Assembly: GCF_900603025.1 (NCBI RefSeq)
Contig: NZ_LR026975.1
Coordinates: 248,001-312,000, forward strand
Direction: 5' to 3'
Length of the DNA stretch: 64,000 nucleotides
Source of the DNA: Mycolicibacterium hassiacum DSM 44199
GTDB lineage: Bacteria > Actinomycetota > Actinomycetes > Mycobacteriales > Mycobacteriaceae
In this document: positions 36,422 to 45,584 of the stretch, piece by piece
Numbering within the stretch: the stretch's first letter is position 1
Layout of the letters: each line of letters begins with the position of its first letter
Notes under the pieces: model-generated
Database searches by the model: none
Seen by the model: only the letters and a program-made list of their open reading frames with translations
What the model was told of the DNA's origin: nothing
Translations under genes and position numbers: made by a program

Positions 36422-37756
36422 GTGCTTTCGGCTTTCATCTCATCGCTGCGGACAGTCGATCTGAGGCGAAAGATCCTCTTCACGCTCGGCCTCATCATCA
36501 TCTATCGGATCGGTGCCGCGATCCCGTCGCCCGGGGTGAACTACCCGAACGTCCAGCAGTGCATCGCCGAGGTCAGCGGCGGTGACGCGGCGCAGATCTA
36601 CTCGCTGATCAACCTGTTCTCCGGCGGCGCGCTGCTGCAGCTGTCGGTGCTGGCGGTCGGCATCATGCCCTACATCACCGCCAGCATCATCGTGCAGCTG
36701 CTGACCGTGGTGATCCCGCGGTTCGAACAGCTGCGCAAGGAGGGCCAGTCCGGCCAGGCGAAGATGACGCAGTACACGCGCTACCTGGCGATCGCGCTGG
36801 CGCTGCTGCAGTCCACCAGCATCGTGGCCCTGGCCGCCAACGGCGGGCTGCTGCAGGGCTGCTCGCTCGACATCATCCTCGGCCAGAGCGAGGGTCTGCC
36901 GATCTTCAACCTGGTGGTGATCGTCATCGTGATGACCGCCGGCGCGGCGCTGCTGATGTGGATGGGCGAGCTGATCACCGAGCGCGGCATCGGCAACGGC
37001 ATGTCGCTGATCATCTTCTCCAGCACCGCGGCGGCCATCCCGGGCGAGGGCAAGATGATCTACGACAGCCGCGGGCCCGTGGTGTTCGCGCTGGTCTGTG
37101 CGGCCGCGCTGGCCATCATCGTCGGCGTCGTGTTCGTCGAGCAGGGCCAGCGCCGCATCCCGGTCCAGTACGCCAAGCGCATGGTCGGCCGGCGCATGTA
37201 CGGCGGCACCTCCACCTACCTGCCGCTCAAGGTCAACCAGGCCGGCGTCATCCCGGTGATCTTCGCGTCGTCGCTGATCTACATCCCGCACCTGATCACC
37301 CAGCTGATCACCAGCAGCAGCGCCAACGCGACCGACAACTGGTGGACGCGCTTCGTGGCCGAATACCTGACCAACCCGGCCGACCCGGTCTACATCGCCA
37401 TCTACTTCGGCCTGATCATCTTCTTCACCTACTTCTACGTCTCGGTCACGTTCAACCCCGACGAGCGGGCCGACGAGATGAAGAAGTTCGGCGGGTTCAT
37501 CCCCGGCATCCGTCCCGGCAAGCCCACCGCCGACCACCTGCGGTACGTGCTCAACCGCATCACCCTGCCGGGTTCGATCTACCTGGGTGTGATCGCCGTG
37601 TTGCCGAACATGTTCCTGCAGGTCGGCTCCGGCCCGGCCCAGAACATCCCGTTCGGCGGCGTCGGGGTTCTGATCCTGGTGGGCGTCGGTCTGGATACGG
37701 TCAAACAGATCGAGAGCCAACTCATGCAACGCAACTACGAAGGGTTCCTGAAGTGA
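36422..37756 (+). CDS. secY: Preprotein translocase subunit SecY
   Basis: The 444-residue protein has about ten membrane helices. It shows the SecY starts ([37 protein letters not shown]), the plug region ([42 protein letters not shown]) and the cytosolic loop [33 protein letters not shown]. It forms the protein-conducting channel with SecE/G and SecA. It starts at GTG, and its stop overlaps the adk GTG by 4 nt. Confidence 0.98.
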   Translation: MLSAFISSLRTVDLRRKILFTLGLIIIYRIGAAIPSPGVNYPNVQQCIAEVSGGDAAQIYSLINLFSGGALLQLSVLAVGIMPYITASIIVQLLTVVIPRFEQLRKEGQSGQAKMTQYTRYLAIALALLQSTSIVALAANGGLLQGCSLDIILGQSEGLPIFNLVVIVIVMTAGAALLMWMGELITERGIGNGMSLIIFSSTAAAIPGEGKMIYDSRGPVVFALVCAAALAIIVGVVFVEQGQRRIPVQYAKRMVGRRMYGGTSTYLPLKVNQAGVIPVIFASSLIYIPHLITQLITSSSANATDNWWTRFVAEYLTNPADPVYIAIYFGLIIFFTYFYVSVTFNPDERADEMKKFGGFIPGIRPGKPTADHLRYVLNRITLPGSIYLGVIAVLPNMFLQVGSGPAQNIPFGGVGVLILVGVGLDTVKQIESQLMQRNYEGFLK

Positions 37757-38301
37757 GAGTCGTTCTACTCGGACCGCCCGGCGCCGGCAAAGGTACGCAG
37801 GCGGCGAAGCTCTCGGAGAAGCTCGGCATTCCGCAGATCTCCACCGGGGACCTCTTCCGCAAGAACATCGCCGACGGCACGCCGCTGGGGGTCGAGGCCA
37901 AGCGCTATCTCGACGCCGGCGACCTGGTGCCCAGCTCGCTGACCAACAAGCTCGTCGAGGACCGTATCGCCCAGCCCGACGCCGCCGACGGGTTCATCCT
38001 GGACGGCTATCCGCGCTCGGTCGACCAGGCCAAGGCGCTGGACGAGATGCTGGCCAAACTCAACACCAAGCTCGACGCCGTGCTGGAGTTCGTGGTGTCG
38101 GAGGACGAGCTGTTCAAGCGGCTCAAGGCGCGCGGACGCGCCGACGACACCGAAGAGGTGATCCACAACCGGATGCAGGTGTACCGGGACGAGACTCGGC
38201 CGCTGCTGGAGTACTACCGCGACAGCAACCTGCAGACCGTCGACGCGGTCGGCACGGTCGACGAGGTGTTCGCGCGCGCTCTGCGGGCTCTCGGTAGGTG
38301 A
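37753..38301 (+). CDS. adk: Adenylate kinase
   Basis: The 182-residue short-form adenylate kinase has the P-loop [10 protein letters not shown] (residues 7-16), [27 protein letters not shown] and the Arg-rich [15 protein letters not shown] lid segment, without the long zinc-type LID. It interconverts ATP + AMP and 2 ADP. It is coupled to both neighbours by 4-nt overlaps (GTGA). Confidence 0.98.
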   Translation: MRVVLLGPPGAGKGTQAAKLSEKLGIPQISTGDLFRKNIADGTPLGVEAKRYLDAGDLVPSSLTNKLVEDRIAQPDAADGFILDGYPRSVDQAKALDEMLAKLNTKLDAVLEFVVSEDELFKRLKARGRADDTEEVIHNRMQVYRDETRPLLEYYRDSNLQTVDAVGTVDEVFARALRALGR

Positions 38302-39095
38302 TCAGGCTGCCTCGGCTGCGAAACCGGCGGGTGGTCGCCCAGCGCACCCCCGGCGAACTCGACGCGATGGCCGCGGCCGGGGCGCTGGTGGCGACGGCGC
38401 TGCGGGCCGTGCGGGAGGCGGCCGCACCCGGCGTGTCGACCGCGACGCTCAACGAGATCGCCGAGTCGGTGATCCGCGACGGCGGCGGTGTCCCGTCCTT
38501 CCTCGGCTACCACGGCTATCCGGCCAGCATCTGCGCGTCGGTCAACGACCGCGTCGTGCACGGCATCCCGTCGCCGGACGAGCTCCTGGCCGAAGGGGAC
38601 CTGGTGTCGATCGACTGCGGCGCCATCCTCGACGGCTGGCACGGCGACTCGGCGATCACCTTCGGCATCGGCGCCGTGGATCCGGCCGACGAGGCGCTGT
38701 CGCAGGCCACCCGGGAGGCCCTGGAGGCCGGCATCGCCGCGATGGTTCCGGGCAACCGGCTCACCGACGTCTCGCACGCGATCGAGACCGAGACCCGGGC
38801 GGCCGAGGCGCGGCACGGCCGCCAGTTCGCCATCGTCGCCAACTACGGCGGCCACGGCATCGGCCGCCAGATGCACGAGGACCCGTTCCTGCCCAACGAG
38901 GGCGCGCCCGGCCGCGGCCCGCAGCTCGCGCCGGGTTCGGTGCTGGCCATCGAGCCGATGCTGACCCTGGGCACCGCGAAGACCATCGTGCTGGCCGACG
39001 AGTGGACCGTCGTCACCGCCGACGGCTCGCGCGCCGCGCACTGGGAACACACCGTCGCGGTCACCGAGGACGGACCGCGCATCCTCACGCTCTGA
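38298..39095 (+). CDS. map: Methionine aminopeptidase, type I
   Basis: The 265-residue enzyme removes the initiator Met. The metal site is visible as [20 protein letters not shown] (two Asp), [13 protein letters not shown] (His), VLAIEPMLT (Glu) and [15 protein letters not shown] (Glu). It starts at GTG and overlaps adk. The secY-adk-map order is the standard mycobacterial one. Confidence 0.97.
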   Translation: MIRLPRLRNRRVVAQRTPGELDAMAAAGALVATALRAVREAAAPGVSTATLNEIAESVIRDGGGVPSFLGYHGYPASICASVNDRVVHGIPSPDELLAEGDLVSIDCGAILDGWHGDSAITFGIGAVDPADEALSQATREALEAGIAAMVPGNRLTDVSHAIETETRAAEARHGRQFAIVANYGGHGIGRQMHEDPFLPNEGAPGRGPQLAPGSVLAIEPMLTLGTAKTIVLADEWTVVTADGSRAAHWEHTVAVTEDGPRILTL

Positions 39096-39155
39096 CATAC
39101 GCTCTGAAATCCGCCTCCGCCGTGCTGTCGGCGGCCGCGGCCGAACGGCTGCGGA

Positions 39156-39183
39156 TGAACCGGACGACCGGCAACCTCGTGTT
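39156..39183 (+). promoter_or_regulatory. SigL-type promoter of sigL-rslA
   Basis: TGAACC (39156-39161), 16 nt, then CGTGTT (39178-39183). This agrees with the SigL consensus TGAACC-N15/16-CGTGTC recalled from M. tuberculosis studies and predicts autoregulation. The transcript would begin only a few bases before the GGAGG SD at 39191-39195. Confidence 0.8.
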
Positions 39184-39200
39184 AATCAGCGGAGGTTGGT

Positions 39201-39725
39201 TTGGACGACCCGGACGCCGTAGACAGCACGGTCATGCGGCTGCTGTATCAGCAGCACGCCGCGGCGCTGTGGCGCTATGCCGTGCGGCTGACCGGCGACC
39301 GGGCCCGGGCGGAGGATGTCGTGCAGGAGACGTTGCTGCGGGCGTGGCGGCACCCCGAGGTCAGCCGGGACACCGACCGGTCGGCGCGGGCGTGGCTGTT
39401 CACCGTGGCGCGTAACCTGATCATCGACGAACGGCGAAGCGCCCGATACCGCACCGAGTCGGGGAGCACCGACGTCGAGGCGGCTGCGGATCGCGCCGGC
39501 CCCGACGAGGTGGAGACCGCGCTGAACCGCATCCTGCTGGAGGAAGCGCTCGCGCAACTGTCCGACGAGCACCGCGCGGTCATCGGCCGCGCCTACTACC
39601 GCGGTTGGTCCACCGCTCAGATCGCCGCCGACCTGCACCTGCCCGAGGGCACGGTGAAATCCCGACTGCACTACGGGATGCGGGCACTGCGGCTCAGGCT
39701 GCAGGAGATGGGGGTGACCCGATGA
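39201..39725 (+). CDS. sigL: ECF sigma factor SigL
   Basis: The 174-residue sigma factor has region 2 (LYQQHAAALWRYAVRLTGDRARAEDVVQETLLRAWRHPEV, WLFTVARNLIIDERRSARYR) and region 4 (LEEALAQLSDEHRAVIGRAYYRGWSTAQIAADLHLPEGTVKSRLHYGMRALRLRLQEMGVTR), very like M. tuberculosis SigL as recalled. It is in the same place (after map, before a zinc anti-sigma factor). The start is a TTG 5 nt after GGAGG; ATG 39234 would remove part of region 2 and is less likely. rslA overlaps by 4 nt. Confidence 0.93.
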   Translation: MDDPDAVDSTVMRLLYQQHAAALWRYAVRLTGDRARAEDVVQETLLRAWRHPEVSRDTDRSARAWLFTVARNLIIDERRSARYRTESGSTDVEAAADRAGPDEVETALNRILLEEALAQLSDEHRAVIGRAYYRGWSTAQIAADLHLPEGTVKSRLHYGMRALRLRLQEMGVTR

Positions 39726-40435
39726 GCGGGACCGGCCTGCCGCAGGGCGGGCGTGTCGACGACCGGTACGCGACCTGGGACGCCGCCTACGTGCTCGGGG
39801 CGCTGCCGCCCGACGAGCAGCGCGAGTACGAGGACCACCTGCGCGGCTGCGACCGGTGCCGGGCGGCGGTCGACGAACTGCGCGACATCCCGCCGCTGCT
39901 GGGCCAACTCGACCGGGACGACCTCGCGGTGCTCGAGGAGACCCCCGATCCGCGGCTGCTGGACGCGCTGTTGGCCGGCGTCCGGGCCCGACGCCGGAGG
40001 GCGCGCTGGCTGACGCTGGCCACTACGGCGGTGACCGCCGTCGCCGCGGCGGTGCTCGCGGTCGGGCTGGTGCTGCTGATCGGGCCGGCGGACGGCGGCG
40101 GCCACGAGCAGGCGGGCGCGCCGACCCTGGAGATGACGAAGGTCTCCGACACCCCGATCAACGCCAGCATCGGCCTGACCTCCTTCGGCTGGGGCACCCG
40201 CATCGACATGGCGTGCAGCTACGGCGACTGGGGGCGGCGCGATGCCCCGCCGCAGAACCTCGGCATGGTGGTGGTGGCCCGCGACGGCAGCACCGAGCAG
40301 GTCGCCACCTGGCTGGGCCTGTCCGGCGCGACCGCGCTGCCGAGCGCCACCACACCGCTGCGCAGGGACGAGATCGCCGCGGTGCAACTCGTCACCGCCG
40401 ACACCGGCCGGGTGTTGTTGGAGCGTCGGCTCTGA
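39722..40435 (+). CDS. rslA: Zinc-associated anti-sigma factor RslA
   Basis: The 237-residue protein has the ZAS signature H39-x3-C43-x2-C46 (HLRGCDRCR) in an N-terminal cytosolic domain that would hold SigL. It has one membrane helix (about residues 98-122, LATTAVTAVAAAVLAVGLVLLI) and an external domain of about 115 residues of the anti-sigma-K type. Oxidation of the Cys pair with zinc loss is the release mechanism known for RslA. It is translationally coupled to sigL (ATGA). Confidence 0.93.
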   Translation: MSGTGLPQGGRVDDRYATWDAAYVLGALPPDEQREYEDHLRGCDRCRAAVDELRDIPPLLGQLDRDDLAVLEETPDPRLLDALLAGVRARRRRARWLTLATTAVTAVAAAVLAVGLVLLIGPADGGGHEQAGAPTLEMTKVSDTPINASIGLTSFGWGTRIDMACSYGDWGRRDAPPQNLGMVVVARDGSTEQVATWLGLSGATALPSATTPLRRDEIAAVQLVTADTGRVLLERRL

Positions 40436-40494
40436 TCCCCGGGCCGCGCGGCGGCTTGCCGGGGTGGCGGCTTGTCGACGATTCGGCCCCGCAC

Positions 40495-40522
40495 TGAACC
40501 GAACGACCCGGTCCTGCGTGTC
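40495..40522 (+). promoter_or_regulatory. SigL-type promoter of the ThDP/KASIII cluster
   Basis: TGAACC (40495-40500), 16 nt, CGTGTC (40517-40522): an exact match to the recalled SigL consensus and the same spacing as the element upstream of sigL. It lies 34 nt upstream of the first ATG of the cluster, with GCGGAGG as SD in between. Confidence 0.8.
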
Positions 40523-40555
40523 CTCTGCAGGGCAGCACGCCGAAGCGGAGGACAC

Positions 40556-42253
40556 ATGACCGGACAGCGGGTCGTCGACCACATCGTGGAGTGCCTCGCC
40601 GCCGTCGGTGTCGGGCACATCTTCGGGGTGGACGGCGCCAACATCGAGGACCTCTACGACGCGGCGCACGGTCGCGACGACATCACCGCGATCCTGGCCA
40701 AACACGAGTTCTCCGCCGCCGCCATGGCCGACGGGTACGCCCGGGCCGGGGCGCGGCTCGGGGTGGTGGCCGCGACGTCGGGCGGTGGATGCCTCAACAC
40801 CGTGCCCGGGCTCGGCGAGGCCCGCGTCGGCCGGATGCCGGTGCTCGCGCTCATCGGGCAACCGCCCACCGCGCTCGACGGGCGGGGCGGCTTCCAGGAC
40901 ACCAGCGGCCGGCACGGCGCGCTGGACGCCACGGCGGTGTTCGCGCCGGTGTCGCGGTACTGCCGCCGGGTCACCGCACCGGCCGACATCCGGACCGCGC
41001 TGCCCGAGGCGATCGCCGCCGCCCTGCGGGGCGGACCCGCGGTTCTGTTGCTGCCCAAAGACATTCAGCAGGCACCCGGTCCGGGTCGGATCGCGGTTCC
41101 GCAGCGACCCGCGCCGACGGTGGGCGACCCGCAGGTCATCGCGCGGGCGTTGCGGCGGGCCCGCGGACCGGTCACCATCATCGCCGGACCGCAGGTCGCC
41201 CGCGACGACGCCCGCGCCGAGCTGGAGCGGCTGCGCGCGATCGTGCGAGCCCGGGTGGCCTGCACACCGGACGCCAAGGACGCCGCGGGCACCCCGGGAC
41301 GGGGATCCTCGTCGGCGCTCGGCGTCACCGGGGTGATGGGCCATCCCGGTGTCGCCGAGGCCGTCGCCGCCGGTGCGGTCTGCCTGCTGGTCGGCACCCC
41401 GCTTCCGGTCGTGGCGCGCACCGGGCTGGAACCGGCACTGGCGCGGGTGCCGGTGTACTCGATCGGCGCCGCCGCCCCGTATCCGCCGTGCACCCACGTG
41501 CACACCGACGATCTGCGGGCAACGCTGGCGTCGCTGGTCGCGGCGCTGTCCGGCGAAGGCTGTCCGGACCACCCGTGCGTGCCGGAGGTGTCGGGCTACA
41601 CGGAATTGCAACCGCCCGCCCATGACGGCCCCGGGGTGCGCTACCGCGAAGCGATGGCGGTGCTGGACCGCGGGCTGCCCGCCGGGACCGACATCGTCGT
41701 CGACGCGGGCAACATCGGTGCCGCGGCCATCCACTACCTGCCGCCGCGGCGCGACGGCCGCTTCGTCGTCGCCCTGGGCATGGGCGGCATGGGTTACAGC
41801 TTCGGCGCCGGCATCGGCATGTGCTTCGCCCGCTCGCGCCGGCGCACCGCGGTGATCGCCGGCGACGGCGCGTTCTACATGCACGGCATGGAGATTCACA
41901 CCGCGCTGCAGTACCGGCTGCCGATCACCTTCGTGCTGTTCGACAACCACGCGCACGCGATGTGCGTCACCCGCGAGCAGCTGTTCTACGGCGACCGTTA
42001 CAGCTACAACCGGTTCGGGCCGAGCCGGCTGGGCGCCGGGCTCGCCACGATGTTCCCCGGTCTGGCGGCCGTCGACGTCGATAACGCACACGACCTCGCC
42101 GCCGCGCTGGCGGCCACCACCGGGCATGACGGCCCGTCGGTCATCGCCGTCGAATGCTCACCCGACGAGATCCCGCCGTTCACGGCGTTTCTCGACACCG
42201 TTGCTCAACCCGCCGACCAAAAGGACTGTGCCCATGTCAGCACCCGCACTTGA
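40556..42253 (+). CDS. Thiamine-diphosphate-dependent enzyme (acetolactate synthase-like)
   Basis: The 565-residue protein has the three-domain ThDP fold of acetolactate synthase and alpha-keto-acid decarboxylases. The activating Glu is E51 in LAKHEFSAAAMADGYAR. The central domain spans about 185-320. The cofactor motif is G436-D437-G438 ... N464 (AGDGAFYMHGMEIHTALQYRLPITFVLFDN). It probably decarboxylates a 2-keto acid and transfers the acyl anion. The N-terminus comes from ATG 40556 (SD GCGGAGG); the frame is open to 40472. It is not one of the housekeeping ilvB genes, since no ilvN follows; instead SRPBCC, KASIII and aminotransferase genes follow. The product is unknown. Confidence 0.87.
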   Translation: MTGQRVVDHIVECLAAVGVGHIFGVDGANIEDLYDAAHGRDDITAILAKHEFSAAAMADGYARAGARLGVVAATSGGGCLNTVPGLGEARVGRMPVLALIGQPPTALDGRGGFQDTSGRHGALDATAVFAPVSRYCRRVTAPADIRTALPEAIAAALRGGPAVLLLPKDIQQAPGPGRIAVPQRPAPTVGDPQVIARALRRARGPVTIIAGPQVARDDARAELERLRAIVRARVACTPDAKDAAGTPGRGSSSALGVTGVMGHPGVAEAVAAGAVCLLVGTPLPVVARTGLEPALARVPVYSIGAAAPYPPCTHVHTDDLRATLASLVAALSGEGCPDHPCVPEVSGYTELQPPAHDGPGVRYREAMAVLDRGLPAGTDIVVDAGNIGAAAIHYLPPRRDGRFVVALGMGGMGYSFGAGIGMCFARSRRRTAVIAGDGAFYMHGMEIHTALQYRLPITFVLFDNHAHAMCVTREQLFYGDRYSYNRFGPSRLGAGLATMFPGLAAVDVDNAHDLAAALAATTGHDGPSVIAVECSPDEIPPFTAFLDTVAQPADQKDCAHVSTRT

Positions 42254-42905
42254 GGACATCACCGCCCACCGCGGCAGCGCCGAACCCATCGAGGGGCTGA
42301 TCCGCGTCGAGACCACCCCGCGGGAGCAGGCCACCCCGCTCGTGCTGGAACGCATGCGGTCGGTGTACCCGCACGACCAGGTGTTCGGAACCTATTGCAC
42401 CGTCCACGATTACATCGACTGCCCGCCCGACGAGCTGTTCGACTACCTGTCCGACACCCGGTGCCTGGAGGAGTGGACCTACAGTCTACGCGGCTTCACC
42501 CCCACCGAGGAACCCGGGCTGTGGGTGGCCCACGACAAGCTCGGCGGCACCCCCGGCAGCCCCATCTACACCCGCACCGTCGCCCACCGCGAGGCCCGCA
42601 CCGTCGACTACCAATGCGCCTGGGACCAGGGACATCACCTGTGGATGATCTACCTGATGCGCGTCGTCGACGCCCAACTGGTGTTCGACAAGCCGGGGTC
42701 GGTGGTGCTGTGGACCAACTGCCACCACCCGTTCTACGACCACAACCCGTACCCGGAAACAGCCCCGCCGCAGCGGTCGGTGTGGGTCGGCGACCTGTGG
42801 GACATGTTCGGTCCGGGCCACCAGCTCGAACTGCGCAACCTCAAGGTGATCGCGGAATACCGCCACCGCAACGGACTTCCGGTGAGACCGGACTGGATGA
42901 GGTGA
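42234..42905 (+). CDS. SRPBCC-superfamily protein (possible cyclase/aromatase or lipid-binding)
   Basis: The 223-residue product has a central START/Bet-v1-like stretch (TVHDYIDCPPDELFDYLSDTRCLEEWTYSLRGF, then alternating strands and a C-terminal helix region FGPGHQLELRNLKVIAEYRH). Such proteins enclose a hydrophobic ligand and often act as polyketide cyclases. The ATG is 20 nt inside the end of the ThDP gene, so the two are coupled. The first 45 residues are an extension not typical of the fold. The catalytic role is unknown. Confidence 0.72.
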   Translation: MSAPALEDITAHRGSAEPIEGLIRVETTPREQATPLVLERMRSVYPHDQVFGTYCTVHDYIDCPPDELFDYLSDTRCLEEWTYSLRGFTPTEEPGLWVAHDKLGGTPGSPIYTRTVAHREARTVDYQCAWDQGHHLWMIYLMRVVDAQLVFDKPGSVVLWTNCHHPFYDHNPYPETAPPQRSVWVGDLWDMFGPGHQLELRNLKVIAEYRHRNGLPVRPDWMR

Positions 42906-42910
42906 GACCG

Positions 42911-43924
42911 ATGAAACCGATTGTCAGCCTGATCGACGTCTCCAGCTACCTGCCCGGGGAGGCGATCGACGCCGACTACTACGCGCAGTTCGCCGAATCC
43001 GACGATCTGCGCGACCATCTCATGTTCCGCGCTCCGCGCTACCGGCACCACGTCGCGGCGGACGAGACCGCGGTCGACATGATCGAGCGCGCCGCGGCCG
43101 GAATCGTCGACCGGCACGGACGCGACGCGATCACCGGCGCCGACATCCTCATCACCCACACCCAACTGCCGGATCTGCCGTTCTGCGGCGGCGGCGGGGC
43201 GATGGCGCACCGGCTCGGCATGAAACCCGACCGGGTGCTCGACCTGCACAACGGCGGCTGTGCGGCGTTCGTGCTCGCCCTCGACGTGGCGCGGATACTG
43301 ATCGGCTCGGGGGCGGGCCGCAGCGCGGTGATCGCGATCGCCGCCAACGCCGCTGGGCGGATCTTCGACCAGCCGACGGTGCGGCGCAAGGCGCAGGCCG
43401 CGGTACCCGGCGACGGGGCCGCCGTCGCGGTGGTGGCCGCCTCCGACCGCGCACCGATCCTCGACGTCGAATGCCGCACCTACGGCGAATACGCCGGCGA
43501 CATGACCGTCGAGTCCGATCCGCCGCGCGAGTGGTGGCAGCCCGGGCCCGGCGAGGGCTACATCGGGTTCACCGAACACAAGATCGCCAAGGTGCTGGCG
43601 CGCGGTAACCGGCAGGTGCCCGAGGTCTGCTACGCGGTCGCCGACCGCATCGGTGTCAAGACCGCCGAGCTGGATCTGTTGGTGACCAATCAGCCGAACC
43701 GGATCTTCCTGCGCAACTGGCGCGAGGCGCTCGAGTTGCCCGCCGAACGGCACGTCGACACCTTCGACGAGTGCGGCAACCTGTTCGCCGCCGGCATCCC
43801 GGTCAACCTGGAGCGGGCGATCGGCACCGGTCGGCTGGCCGCCGGCGGGGTGGCGATGCTGGCCGCGTTCGCCCACGCCGGCGACTTCGCCGGCGCCGCG
43901 GCGCTGCGATGGGGCGGCCGGTGA
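42911..43924 (+). CDS. KASIII-like condensing enzyme with atypical active site
   Basis: The 337-residue protein has the thiolase fold of FabH-type enzymes. The nucleophile is C117 (DLHNGGCAAFVLALDVA), followed by PGDGAAVAVVAASD and a C-terminal DECGNLFAAGIPVNLERAI with the Asn (N290). At the position of the catalytic His (normally HQAN) it has N260-Q-P-N, so the Cys-His-Asn triad is altered. Such changes occur in KASIII relatives that acylate other nucleophiles instead of doing decarboxylative Claisen condensation. The start is 5 nt after the SRPBCC gene; the stop shares a base with the aminotransferase ATG. Confidence 0.82.
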   Translation: MKPIVSLIDVSSYLPGEAIDADYYAQFAESDDLRDHLMFRAPRYRHHVAADETAVDMIERAAAGIVDRHGRDAITGADILITHTQLPDLPFCGGGGAMAHRLGMKPDRVLDLHNGGCAAFVLALDVARILIGSGAGRSAVIAIAANAAGRIFDQPTVRRKAQAAVPGDGAAVAVVAASDRAPILDVECRTYGEYAGDMTVESDPPREWWQPGPGEGYIGFTEHKIAKVLARGNRQVPEVCYAVADRIGVKTAELDLLVTNQPNRIFLRNWREALELPAERHVDTFDECGNLFAAGIPVNLERAIGTGRLAAGGVAMLAAFAHAGDFAGAAALRWGGR

Positions 43925-45021
43925 TGAGCCCGGCGCTGCACGACGCGGACCGCACCGCCGGGGCGGATCCGCTCGCGACGGATCCGGCCGGGGAACTGTT
44001 CGCGCTGGCGCTCAACGAGAATCCGTTCCCGCCGCTGCCGTCGGTGCGCGCCGCGCTCGCCGCGGCGACGGGGCGGCTGAACCGCTATCCGGAGTTCCTG
44101 CCCGAACGGCTGCGCGCGGTGATCGCCGCGCGCCTGGGCCTGCCCGAGGAACAGGTGGTGCTCGGGGTGGGCGCGACCGGGGTCATCATGCAGGCGCTGC
44201 ATGCGGTGACCGCGCCCGGCGACACCGTGGTGCTGACCTCGCCCACGTTCGACGGGTACCCGATCCTGGCGCGGCTGGCGCGGCTGCGGTCGGTCGCGGT
44301 GCCGCTGGATGCGGGCGGCCACCACGATCTGGGCGCGATGGCCGACGCCTCGCGCGCGGCGCGGGTGGTGGTGTTGTGCCGGCCGCACAACCCCACCGGA
44401 ACCGTCGAGACCGCCGCGGAGGTGCAGCGGTTCGTGCAGCGGGTGCCCGCCGACACCGTGGTGCTGCTCGACGAGGCCTACGCCGAGTTCCTGCCCGGCG
44501 CGCACCGGCTCGACACCGCCGCGCTGATCGCCCGGCACCCGAACCTCGTCGTGGTGCGCACCTTCTCCAAGGCCTACGGGCTGGCGGGGCTGCGGGTCGG
44601 TTACGGGTTCGCCGCGCCCGAGCTGGCGCGCCGGCTGTGGAGCATGCAGCTGCCGTTCGCGATCGGCACCCCGGCCCTGGTGGCGGTGCAGGCCACCTAT
44701 CGGGCGGAGAACGAGCTGCGGCAACGTATCCGGATGATCGCGGCGGAGCGCAGGCACCTGCGGGTCCGGCTGCGGGCGCTGGGCGTGAGCACCACCGACA
44801 GCCATGCCAACTTCGTCTACCTGCCGCCGGCCGGGCGGTGCTGGCGCGCGGTGTTCGACGCGGCGGGGTTGCGGGTGCGGCACTACGCCGACGGCGGGGT
44901 GCGGATCACGGTGGGGACCCGCCGGTCCAGCAACGCCGTGCTCGCGGCGGTCGCCGGGCGCCGGGGTGAGCCGGCGCCGGGTTGGCGGGGGTCTCTGCGC
45001 ACCGGTTCCGAGGTGCGGTAA
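43924..45021 (+). CDS. PLP-dependent aminotransferase (HisC-like, fold type I)
   Basis: The 365-residue product resembles histidinol-phosphate aminotransferases. It has FALALNENPFPPLPSVRAAL, LGVGATGVIMQALHAV, RPHNPTGTVE, VLLDEAYAEFLPG and the PLP-binding K216 in TFSKAYGLAGLRVGYG. Because it ends a four-gene unit with a ThDP enzyme and a KASIII, it more likely aminates a ketone or aldehyde intermediate (or supplies its keto-acid precursor) than serves histidine synthesis. The true substrate cannot be read from sequence. The start overlaps the previous stop by one base. Confidence 0.84.
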   Translation: MSPALHDADRTAGADPLATDPAGELFALALNENPFPPLPSVRAALAAATGRLNRYPEFLPERLRAVIAARLGLPEEQVVLGVGATGVIMQALHAVTAPGDTVVLTSPTFDGYPILARLARLRSVAVPLDAGGHHDLGAMADASRAARVVVLCRPHNPTGTVETAAEVQRFVQRVPADTVVLLDEAYAEFLPGAHRLDTAALIARHPNLVVVRTFSKAYGLAGLRVGYGFAAPELARRLWSMQLPFAIGTPALVAVQATYRAENELRQRIRMIAAERRHLRVRLRALGVSTTDSHANFVYLPPAGRCWRAVFDAAGLRVRHYADGGVRITVGTRRSSNAVLAAVAGRRGEPAPGWRGSLRTGSEVR

Positions 45022-45029
45022 GAAAGGGC

Positions 45030-45575
45030 GTGGCCACCGATTCAGCGTCCGAGGGTGCGGCGGGCAGCGAGGCACCGCCGGCGGCGCACTCCCGGGATCC
45101 GATCGCGTTGGCGCGGGCCAACTGGGAGCGCGCCGGGTGGGGCGATGTCGCCGACGGCATGGTCGCGGTCACCTCGGTGATGCGGGCCCACCAGATCCTG
45201 CTGGCGCGGGTGGAGAACGCGCTGCGGCCCTACGATCTGAGCTTCTCGCGGTTCGAACTGCTGCGCCTGCTGGCGTTCAGCCGTGAGGGCGCGCTGCCGA
45301 TCACCAAGGCGTCGGACCGGCTGCAGGTGCACGTCACCAGCGTCACCCACGCGATCCGCCGGCTGGAGGCCGACGGGTTGGTGGAGCGCGTCCCGCACCC
45401 GACCGACGGGCGGACCACGCTGGTACGGATCACCGAACTCGGCCGGTCGACGGTCGAGGACGCGACGGTGACGCTGAACAAGGAGGTGTTCGCCGACATC
45501 GGCATGTCGCCGGAGGAGTCGCGGGCGCTGTCGAAGGCGATCGAGACGCTGCGCCGCAACGCCGGCGACTTCTGA
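45030..45575 (+). CDS. MarR-family transcriptional regulator
   Basis: The 181-residue protein has the winged helix of MarR regulators (residues about 60-145: ENALRPYDLSFSRFELLRLLAFSREGALPITKASDRLQVHVTSVTHAIRRLEADGLVERVPHPTDGRTTLVRITELG). Its counterpart follows rslA directly in M. tuberculosis (Rv0737 as recalled), so the four-gene cluster seems inserted before it. GTG 45030 is 8 nt after the aminotransferase stop and is weakly supported by AAGGG; a TTG at 44982 is possible. It might regulate the cluster. Confidence 0.84.
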   Translation: MATDSASEGAAGSEAPPAAHSRDPIALARANWERAGWGDVADGMVAVTSVMRAHQILLARVENALRPYDLSFSRFELLRLLAFSREGALPITKASDRLQVHVTSVTHAIRRLEADGLVERVPHPTDGRTTLVRITELGRSTVEDATVTLNKEVFADIGMSPEESRALSKAIETLRRNAGDF

Positions 45576-45584
45576 TTTTTCTCC

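Noticed and set aside
40556..42253. Assignment of the ThDP gene as acetolactate synthase ilvB.
   Set aside because: No regulatory subunit or ilv gene is near, and the downstream genes point to another pathway, so only the superfamily was given.
43924..45021. Assignment of the aminotransferase as housekeeping hisC.
   Set aside because: It lies in a SigL-type cluster without other his genes; family resemblance alone does not fix the substrate.
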